NCBI RefSeq assembly: GCF_001680005.1
Contig: NC_033564.1
Location: 1,922,001 to 1,986,000, forward strand
Direction: 5' to 3'
Length of the DNA stretch: 64,000 nucleotides
Source: Plasmodium coatneyi
Lineage: Eukaryota; Apicomplexa; Aconoidasida; Haemosporida; Plasmodiidae
Under the pieces are notes generated by a model that was not told the DNA's origin, did not search any database, and saw nothing but the letters and a program-made list of their open reading frames with translations. A program made the translations under genes and the position numbers. Numbering within the stretch: position 1 is the stretch's first letter; each line of letters starts with the position of its first letter. This document shows, piece after piece, positions 43,399 to 54,200 of the stretch.

Positions 43399-43830
43399 TT
43401 ATATTTTTTTCTTTTCCTCATTTGCCGCATCGGCCATAATAAGTACTAAACCGACGATGATGAAAAGTCCTCCTAACAGCCAATAGGAGTCTCTCCTCTC
43501 ACTGAAAAAAAGTACACCCATTATAGCACTTAAAAAAAAATTAAAAACAAAATTGAGGACGGTTGCAAGGAAAGCCGAGTAGTGGTTCATCAGCAGGAGG
43601 TAATATTTAAGCATCAGCATGTTGAAAATGAGAAACAGCAATAGGTAAATTATTCTCACTCCAATTTCGACGCTCCATGATATATTTACTCCATCCAAAT
43701 TGGTACGAAAAATAGATACATCTGATGCCTTTTTGAAAAAGACGGAGGCCAAGGTTCCTGACAGGCTGCTAATGAGCGACTTGAGAATGTGGGAACTGCA
43801 TACTTTGCTGATCAGGTGGCGGGCACTCAT
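43399..43830 (-). CDS. TMEM42-like membrane protein (drug/metabolite-transporter-type helices)
   Basis: 143 residues, single exon, near the length of TMEM42 (about 160). The N-terminal region (ILKSLISSLSGTLASVFFKK) is the family's first helix with the 'SGTLAS.F.K' pattern. Three further helices follow: IGVRIIYLLLFLIFNMLMLK, HYSAFLATVLNFVFNFFLSA and YWLLGGLFIIVGLVLIM. The segment GVLFFSERRDSYWLLGG matches the typical EamA/TMEM42 ending (FGE......GG..I..G..L). A lysine-rich C-terminus (NEEKKKI) ends the protein and could be a dilysine-type ER retrieval signal. The function of the family is unsettled. Confidence 0.85.
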   Translation of the reverse strand: MSARHLISKVCSSHILKSLISSLSGTLASVFFKKASDVSIFRTNLDGVNISWSVEIGVRIIYLLLFLIFNMLMLKYYLLLMNHYSAFLATVLNFVFNFFLSAIMGVLFFSERRDSYWLLGGLFIIVGLVLIMADAANEEKKKI

Positions 43831-45280
43831 CGCATTTATTTTTTACCAAGCTGAAGGTGGATGGGGAAAAAAAAGATAGGCATACATGTGTACATTTACT
43901 GGAATACAACAGGATATATACATACAGATACATCCCGTTTGGAAGAAAGCTTGTCCACTGAAAAAAAGGGCGCCTCGGGGATGATTTCTGAGCGGCCTAT
44001 CTGTTTACAAATAGGAAGGTATTCCTTATAGTTTGAAATATGTTAAAATAGAAGTTAAAAATGATGTTCTTTCTCTGATGATTGAAATTCCCAGGGGTAG
44101 GGAGTCGTTTGGTGTGGGGACGCACAGGTTCAATTTGGTCCGCTGGCTTTCGCGAGAATTTGGGTTTGGCTGCTATTCGTTCTTTAAATAGGTGTGTGAA
44201 ATGGTCTACATGGGTTAGGGTGGTAAAGGAGAAAAAGGAAAAGCGCAATGGTGCAGTGAAATAATGGTGTAATAAAGGAGTTCATGGAAAAACGCGTTAA
44301 AAAGAGTCGCGTGTTGGCAAGCCATTTTGTCTGCCCTGCAACATGTGGGCAGCTCTATGCATGGTTAGCTCCTCATCACGTAAATTTGTCCCCCTTGCAC
44401 TATATGAATTCATAGTATTTCCATTTTTTCAGGAAGGCGTACCAATTTCATCCTGCTTTAGTGCCACAAGGCGCTCGGCCAATTTTAAAACCTTTGGGTT
44501 TGCATTTTTTTTGCTCATTTCGTTAGAAGGGGCAGCTTAGTTTCGTCTTTTCGATAAATAAACTTTATGAAAAGGAGTTAAAAGGGGAGGTAATATATTC
44601 ATACGTTCTTCCAGTGGGCGAAGATGCCACAGCGGAAGAGAAGCTGACACAGAACGGGTGAGCGCTCGTCCCTGCATGCGTGTAGATAATGCATGCCTGC
44701 AAAGGTTCAAACAAACAACTGCTAAAAAAGAAGAATAACAAGGATTCAAAAGAAGCGCGAGGAAAAAGGTTCGTGTGCAAGTTGGCTTAAAAAAAATAAA
44801 TACTGGATGAAACACAACAGGGCATGTATTCACGTCGTTCACTTACGTAAAAGCGCACGATGCGCGCGTGAATGTTGAAGGCATAAATTCTGTTTTACAA
44901 AAAAAAAAAAAAAAAAAAAGGATGCGCAGAAAGGGAAAAATCAAAGTGGAACAAAAAATGGCAAGTGCATAAGGGAAAAACATACAAAAGTGGGGTTCGC
45001 GCATAAGGCAGATCAAAGGAAAAGAAAGAAGAACAACGTTCGCTCGAAGGTATATATGCATATATCATATGATGCTTCGAAAAAGGACAGTTTGAGTTAA
45101 TTATGTGAGATTAATTAGTTACGAAGTGTTTGCAGAAACGTGTTAATTATGGAAATGCGCAGATAGGTACAACACAAAAAAGGGGGACACCCACAGGTGC
45201 ATATATATTTGTGCATGTATGTGTGCATTGCCTTTGGAACGCCCCCAGCGATGCTAAGAAAGCTTCGCCGAAGTAGGAGA
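43831..45280. other. gene-free stretch between TMEM42-like and GC-alpha genes
   Basis: Both neighbours are on the minus strand, so this is the TMEM42-like 5' flank and the GC-alpha 3' flank. TGCATGC words occur at 44673-44679 and 44690-44696, and an A-run at about 44900-44918. No supported gene. Confidence 0.5.
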
Positions 45281-48200
45281 CTACAAGTTGGACTCCTCAT
45301 CTTTCACATTAATGTAATACAAATCCCTGTTGGGCGCGTGGCTATTTTCAAACGAATTGGAGTTGCACATGGAGCGAGTGAAGGTGCTTGGCTTCTTCCC
45401 ATCAAATAGAAGGTCAGCATCCAAATGGTTCTGTCTGCGAATTTTTCGGTTAAGTAAGTACCCCCGACTGTGTATATTCTTAGAGTTATTCGTCGCATCG
45501 ATTTCTTTCTTATCAGTTATGATAAAAGATTTGACGTCCTTGTAGATAACCCGAACGGTAGTATGCGGTTTAAATATGAACCTATTTTTAAACTGTTGTA
45601 GGAGAAAATTCTTGAGCGTTTCAGAGACGTTAATTTTACCAGGGACTCCGTTACTCTCCATGAGGTTCCCTGTAAGGACATCAATTCCCCAAAGGTCATA
45701 TCGTAGTCGACCAGATCCAATAACTCCCCCGACACAGGACCCATAATGTAATCCAATACGCATATTTAAATTAGGAATACATAATTTCTCTCTTATTTCT
45801 TTTATTATTCGTATCATCGAATAGGCCATTTCTAGTACCCTTTCCGTTCCATCGACAGGATCATAATCCTGGTTGTCCTCCGTTACTGGCTCACTTATAG
45901 CTACGTATGCATCCCCGATGGTGCATAATTTGTATAGGCCATATTTAGTGCTGTCGTTGTCGAACTTGGCAAATAATTTCTGCAGTAATGTCAACACCTC
46001 AGATGCGTCAACACCATTGGCCCAGGATGTAAACCCACATATGTCCGCAAAGAGAAATGTTAATCTGTCATGTGTGTAGGCAAGTTTGAGTCTATCCTGT
46101 TGGAATTCCTCTAACACATGTTTTGGAAGCATATCGTTAAGTAGCTCTGTTGCTCTGTTTTCCGTCTTTTTGGCACTTTCATTTGCGTAAAAGGTTCTCC
46201 TATCTATGGATTCTTTGCAATAGGTGGATATCAAATTGAAGGCTACATACCAGGGAATCAACATTACAGTGGAGTCCGTAGTGATAGTCTTGACCACACT
46301 GGTCGATATGAACGTCAAAGACATGGTAATGAATAACAGGTCGACCAGGATGCATGTCTGGAATAACATCCCCGTGTTATGGTGCAATATAACTAGGTAA
46401 AAAAAAAACTCTATCGTATCGTTTGTCATCCATATGGTGTAGGAAGTTGTCTGATCCGTCTCGGAAATCGCCCATAGGTACGCAATGGAAAAAACGCAAG
46501 CAGCAGATATGAATAACAAATTGAGGAAAAAGATCATCCACTTTATGTTTAGCAGGGAAGACACTTCAGGTCTCGTTCTGTAGTGGAAAAGGAGCCAAAG
46601 GATGAAGCCAAGGTAAGTGTAGAGAGATCGAACAGACCAGTAGGCGAAGTAGTTCACTTCTAACGTCTGCGTTGCAAACTTATGGTCCACGAACACGATG
46701 GACACTGTGCTAGAAATTAAAGTTTGCATGACAAAGGTAACTAGGAATATGATCAGAGCCTGCTCTATCGAGTTGATATTCGATTTGTTGCTGTAGAAAT
46801 GGGCCCTATATTTGGCCTCCAAATTTTTGTCGCTAAATTTGAGGAAGATCCACTCGCTGTTGAGCGATATTACTCGTTTGAATTTGTCCTCCTTTTCGAT
46901 CGTGGGGGGGGTCCTTTCTGTATAACCCCTCATAGAGGAGGTTCGCTTTGCGCTTCTTTTCGGATCATCCAGTTGGGTTTTTCCCTGCGTGTTTCTACAT
47001 TGGTTCCTTTTTCCCCATCCCAAAATGGAAAACACCTTCGATAAGCAGGATGCTACATAGCTGGTGGATAGGAGTCCTCCCTTGGAACCCCTTCCATCCA
47101 GTTCTTCCTTCCTTTCCGAATCCTTTTTCGCGTCCTTCCTAATATTCTTCAGATAATTCATCCTTATGTTACTTAGCATTTTATGATACGATACATGATT
47201 GACGTGATCATAATTGACACAATCATTTGGAGTGCAGTAGTTTTCCCCACAGGTGTTGCATTTCCGTGTACAAAGTTGGATGTCCTTGTATTCACCTTCA
47301 TTGTTGTCCAGGAGGTCTCTATTCGAATGGGTAAAATTTTGTATGCTCTGTTTAGTATGCTGGTCAATTATTTCCTGCGTGCCAAGCTTATTCCTGTGCT
47401 GGAAGTTGTCATTTTCTGGATCCTTTTTTATAAAGTTATCGTTTAAGTAATATAGGGAATCACTAAGGGAGAGTTTGTTCATCCCTCCATCGAGGTCTTT
47501 CATCTCCTCGAAATTGTTGTTACTTTCAATGTAGGGGTTGAAATTTGTTGTGGTGTCATTGTTCAGGCCATTATTTAAAAATGTCATATTTAGAACATCC
47601 TTCTGTTTGAGCTGATGTCCTACAGCTGTGCCAATTTTTAAATTCCTCAATTTTATAATTTCGTAGAAATGGGTGTTTACATCTCTAGTGTACTCATTGG
47701 GAAAGTCTTTAAGAGACGGCTCCTTCAAATTCACGTATTCGTTATTTGTGTCATTATCTGATTCGTTAAAACTATACTCATCATTGTATATGGTGTCATT
47801 TATGTAGTACTCATTATTCTGGTTAGCTCTGTTTGAGTAGAAGCCGAAGATGTTGTGTGTTTGGTCCAGGTTTATGTTATTACTTGGGTCATTACTGTCT
47901 AGGTAAAGATCCGACGAAAAATTACCCTTTCCATCGTCGATCGGTTCATCTACAAATGGATAGTTTAATCCAATGACAGATGTTAGTAGGTATGTGGTCA
48001 TCGTTCCCTTTCCTTTAATTTCTGTTTCCTTCTTTTCATATATCAACGTCTTGTCATCCTTTACCAAATCGTATGTTGCTTCGGATATGTGTATGTAGTC
48101 TGGCTTCCCCGTCGTCTTCATCCTAGACGCCGTGTTGACTGTATCCCCGAACAGGGCGTACTGCGGCTTCTTCGACCCCACCACACCTGCGATGATTCTG

Positions 48201-51200
48201 CCGGAGTTGATTCCAATTTTGACTCTGATTCGAGTTGGTCTTCTCTCCGTGCCGGTGCCACCGTTATCACCACGTGTTGTTTCGATACCCGTGCGGAGGG
48301 TGTTTTTTTTCGCAGCGCCGTTTTCGCTCCCTTCCGCCCGGCTACCGAAGGAGTCTCCCCCGTTCAACATATGCTTGGTCTTCTCATACTTCATGTGACT
48401 GCTAACCTGCAGAATTGACAATGCAAAGTCGATAGAATCGTGGGCATCCCGTTGACCCTTATTTTCCTTGGACTCACTTCCCTCCTTCTTCACCAACCCG
48501 CATGCAGCAAGGTACGTTTCGAAGACGGTTTCAATTTTGGTGCAGTTAAACTGTTCTGTGCATTTGTCGAAGCAGAGGAATAGTCTGTCCAGCACTTCAA
48601 CCAGTCTCGTAGGTTCAATACTAGCAACGATATTTTGAAATTCATAAATGTCACAAAAAATTATGGTAACGGTTTCTATATCTTCTGCTTTTAACGAAAT
48701 GGGGATTCCTTCTTCATTCAATTCAGAGTAAATCATCTCATCCACAACAAAAGGGGGAAGCATGGTGTTTAATATTTCTCTCTGCTTTCGTCTGGACGCT
48801 TCTACTGAATATTCCAGGAGGAAATTCTTCCTCTGATTATATTCCAAACGGTAACCAACAAAACCGACAAACACATCCACCCCAATGAACAAAGGAATGT
48901 AATGTGCTAATCCTTTTTTGTCTAAAAAGTGATCCCCCTTAAATCTAATAATGAAGAGGCTTAAAAAAATGATATTACATAAAACCGCATTAACGAAGGG
49001 CAATCTCAAAATGACAAATGTGTAGAGAGGGAATAGAACTGCTTGGAAAACTCCATCGATGTGCGTAATGGAATAAGTAACTACATGATGAGTTATAATC
49101 AGAATCACCACAGCGCTGATAATTTTGTTAAAATTTTCTATAAAAATATTTTGGAAAAAAGTCGTAACCGTTGCTGCAAGGAGAACTAATTCTAGTAGTA
49201 AGGACAAGATGAGGATGAACAAATCGGTGGAAGCATTGGATGATATGTTCCAGTACTTACTCAGTGACGACTCTAACTTCCAAATGTAGAGAAAAAAAAT
49301 ACCTAGGAGGATAAAAATGAATCTATACCAAGGGGTGAAAATTTTGTAAAATTTATTCTTCTTATGAATTTGAAATCCTGACTCCAGTTGCATGTCCTTA
49401 AATGCTAAAGTAAATCTGTTAATCAGGTTGCTAACTTTTACTATTTCCTTCTGTGCGTCTTCCTTTTTTTTCTTCTTTTTCCCATTGCTGTCATTTAGAC
49501 TATCTGTACTTGTGTAGGAGAACTCGGACGTGGATTCGTTGTCGTAAAATTCAGGCTTATTTTGTATAATGTGATAGTTCCTCTTGTTCACATCTAGCGG
49601 CTCTGGAATGTGTTCCATCCTTTCGTTGTTTTTAAAAAATATGTGTTCCTCATTAATTCGGAAGCGCTTTCCTTGGGGTAGCAAATCTACCAGGAAGGTG
49701 TTCTTTAACGGGTTCAGGCAATTCTTCAGTTCAACCATGAGGGGTTCATCAATTCTGGGAACGGACGACTCGGTGTATTCGTCGGAGCTTGGGTCGATGA
49801 GATTTGCTCGGTCACCCCGGTCATTGGGCATTTCTCCATTGGGTATTTCGCCATTGGCCATTTCGCCATTCGTTGCGTCGTCACGTGGCGTCTCCTCATT
49901 TGCTTCCCCATTCTTTGCCCCGTCGGCAATCATCCGATTAGCTTCTTTTTTCTTCAATGGTGGCAGTTCCACCTCCTCACGCGCTTTCATTGCTATGTCC
50001 CTGTTGGATGGTGCGATGTCCCTACGCTGTTCTGTGCCATTTTTAGGCAGATCAACACCTTTTCCACGTTCCTTTGTGTGTTTCTTTTCCAAACGGGATT
50101 TATCCCTCTGCTCTGATGGTTTCACGGCTTTTTTTTCCTGCTGCCCATCGTTTCCATTTCCACCGTTTGGATTATCCCATCTCGTCTTCTTACGTTCACC
50201 GGGTTTCTTCTTCCTTGTGGTGCCTCCTTGCGCGTCCCATTTTTCACTTCCACCCTCTGAGTGATTCATATTTTCCATCCCGTGAACAGCCTGCTCGCAC
50301 AAGGTGACTCTAGCGCTTCCATAAGTTTTCTCCTCATCGAAGTGCGTATCATCATTGCAGCCAAGGCAGACATCCCCTCCATCGAAGGTACTTTTTCCAA
50401 ATTTTGAATTTCCCTCTTTGTTGAACCCTTTGGAGGGAGAGAAGGAGCTGTGTATATTGCGCTGTTTGTCTAGGCATTTCCTGCTGTTAATTACGTAGTC
50501 CTGTTCCTTATTTAGCGGCTTCATGGTTGGCTTAAATTTGTATGTCTTGTGGGCCGTTCTGCTAAATCGGTGCTTAAATTTTCTTCCAATTTTTTTTAAA
50601 TTTATGAATTTTTTCTTCCCGGATAGAAAGTAGACGTACTTGTACTTGCTGTGCTTCTCCTGGTACTGCTCGAAGAGCCAATGGTTGACAACGCTGTAGA
50701 TATTTGGGAACATCACAGCTTTAACAAAATTAATAAATATGTAGCAGATGATGCAGGTAGTAAACCAGAGAATTAGGAGAATGTAAAGGGGAGCCCACAT
50801 GAAGGTCTGCCTGAAGACCTCCCTTATGTAGTCATTAGAAATGTAGGCTAATAATATAAACAAAATAGATGGGAAAAAGACAAAAAGAAAGAAACCAAAA
50901 CAGGTGATCAGTATGGATGGCGACCATAATGATCCTTCCAAAAAAAGACGAACAATGGAAATTAAAAAACAACCAAGAAAACAAATATTGCCAAACGTGC
51001 TAATGGTAACCACCTCCCCATTACTCAAATGAGAATTCTCCCTAACTGCTGTGTAAGCAAAAAAAAAGACAACGACAGAGTAAAAAATGCCTTCGACAAT
51101 CCAAGGGAAAAATTTCAATGTACTCATATTGTACTTCCTTCTACTGAGGGCATAAAATAAAGGAATGTTATACAATACGTCGTAATTCAAATTGTGCTGC

Positions 51201-54200
51201 AGGAAGGCGTAATAAATTACAGGGATAAAAATCCAAAAAATGTTAAAAAAGGTGTATAGCAATTCTGGGTAGATCTTTACACAACTCCATGAGGCATATG
51301 CTTGATAAAAAAAAACGGGTAATATGAGGACAATGTTTTTAAAAAAATTCCAGTACAGGATAATACTCATGGTGTATAAATGCTTGGATCCATATATAAA
51401 TAGTAACTTGCGAAGACAACAGAAATTCTGTATACAATAATCTGCATAGCCAGAAGAAATTATACACTCAGGGGTCATGATACTCACACCTATATTTGCT
51501 TCCTGTAGCATCGCTATATCGTTGGCTCCATCTCCAATGGCTAATGTGTTTGGGGTTGGAGTTAATCTATGCTTTATCAACTGTACAATGAATGCCTTCT
51601 GTTTTGCAGTTATTCTACAGGCTATCACTACATCGGAACTGCATGCCATGTTTAGAAAATGGGTCTGTAAATCACTATGGTTTAGAAACGTTTGTAAATT
51701 CTTTCCATTGATTAGTAGACACATTTTTTCATGACACTTTTTTTCTTCCTTCTCTAATTGGAATAATTCATACAACGCTTTTCCTTCTCGTTTTAATTTT
51801 TTACAATTCGTATTTTCCAACATGGCGTGAAATATCTTCGTGTGTGAATTTAAAAATTTACACAAAAAGGAAATGTGTAATGAGTACTCTACATTGTCTC
51901 CCGTTAGCATCCATATTCGGATCCCCGACTGTCCCAAGATCTCTATCGTTTTGGATACCTTCTTCTGTAACCTATCCTTAACCCCGGTGATGCCTAAGTA
52001 AGTTAACTCCGTCTCTACCATTTCGGCCACCTTTTCTAATCTCTCCTCTTTATTATATATGGATAAGCACGCATCGTCGTACATTTTTTTATATTTTACC
52101 GTTTCTTCTTCGTTTAGATATTTAAAGGCAAACACCATCGTTCTTAGCCCCCTGACGGAGAACTTACGCAGCTGTTTTTCCAGCTGCCTGTATCGTCTCG
52201 CAAACCTGCAATTTTCACTCCTGGCGTTGGAGTCCGCATCGGGATGTGCATCTGTTCCGTGATGGGGGCATTCGCAGTCCGTGTTAATTCCACTGGTGGA
52301 GCCCTTCCCCTGGCTCGCGTCCAATTTGTCCCCTTTCTTGGGATGCCTTCCCTTGCTGCTGGATATTCCCGTCGGACTCGCTCTGGCTTGGCGCTTTCCC
52401 TTGTGCGCCTTCCTTTTTTTTCTTCTTTTTCCTGCCCTTTCCAAAAAACTGCTATACTTCAAATCGAGCAGGGACAGGATGGACGTGTCGGATCCCTTTA
52501 CATAGAGAATGGATCCGGACTGCATAAACTCTGGCTTCACAACAATAGACATTCGCCCCCTCTTGTTGGTAAATTCATTAACCCCAATGATTGTCCACTT
52601 GTGCAGGTTTCCATCTATTTCGACGCACATGGTATTTTTGTTTCTCAGTATGAGTCTATACCCAATATAATTGGAGGTGTAAATTAGGCATTCCTCATCG
52701 AGGGAACTGGACTGATATTTGATGGCATCCAAGTAGGCATTCGAATCGGAGGTATAGTTATCCGTCATTCGGGAATCTCTACATTTGTCTAAATCAAAAT
52801 CGGAGTGTTGTATAGTATTGCGCTCCTCCGTCTTTCTGGAGGTTGCTCCGTCATCATACACTGAGGGGGCAGCATTCGCGCTGTTATTTGGGACGTTACC
52901 TGCTATGTTACATGCGCTATTATTTGCAACGCTATTTGCGATGTTGTTGCGGGAACCCCTCTCATTAACTAAGGGAGCTAATTCGAAGATCCTTTCATCC
53001 AAGTTTCGCAACTTGGCTTTGTATTTCCTGTCCACTCCAGGTGCTCCATCCTCACTGTTTCTATTACTCACGTAACTGTTCATGGAAAGTAACTTCTCTT
53101 TCGATATTTGTTTAAACGAAACTGCGCTAATCCTCTTGGATATGTAAGCGCTTTCACTCATTTTATTGTTTTTCTCATCGGAAAACAAATTTTTATTCTT
53201 TTTCAGACTGAAGTAGGTGTTCCATCTGCTTTTGTGTTTTTTTTCTGCCCCTTTGTAAATCTCTGAGTTGGCCAAAGAAGTATAACTTTTTTTTTTTTTC
53301 CTAAATTTTTTATTAAAAAGGAATTTAAATTTTATGTTACTTTTTTTTTCATCTTTAAGGTTCAGAGTGTTCAACGAGTTGTAATTGTACAGGTTGGTTT
53401 CATTTTTCTTTTTCGCATTTTTGGCCGTGTCTGACATTTCGGTGGTCCACTTTGTTTGTCTATCCGCAAATTTACTTCCCCCCTGATGTTCTTCTTCTTC
53501 CTCCTCCATCCCTTCATACCCCATGGAGGTTTGTAAATTCAGCTCATTCTTCGCCTTGACCATATCGTTTGACTGTTGCTTGGGATGATTATTGTACTTT
53601 TCTATATATTGGGAAACTCCCTTGGAGCTCCTCGAGGGGAAATGAGTTAAGTTCTTATTTCGGATGTAGTCGAATTGGATGAAAGGTACAACCGCGTGGC
53701 ACAGAGTCATACATTTGAAGAACTCATCAATGTAGTATCCCCTCCATGTGTTTGAATTTAAATCTTCGTAAATTTTTTTGTCATTAAAATCGCATTTCGC
53801 TTTAACAGATCCTGTGATCATATTCTTTCGAAAACTTTGGGGTCTCGAAAATTTACGTTGCATTAGATACGCTTGATAATTTGGGTCAAGGAAGCAGGAC
53901 AGGTCAGCACTTTCCTGTGGGCATTCCTGGGGGTACTTCTCCCTTCCCCTGTCTGTAGTTTCATCCTTGGTGTCATCCTGCAGATGTGTCTGGTTGTTTT
54001 TTTCTTGCCCCAATTCGGAGTAACTCCTGATGCTATCAAAATCGTTAGTCATTTCGTGATGATCCTTGTTGGACGAGGAATATAAGAAGGACGAATGGGC
54101 GTTGTTCTGGACGCCACAGGAGGAGACGTAAGAAGCATAAGAGGAAGAAGATGATAAACCAGATGATGACGACGATGTGCAAGAAGACACGCAGGAGGAT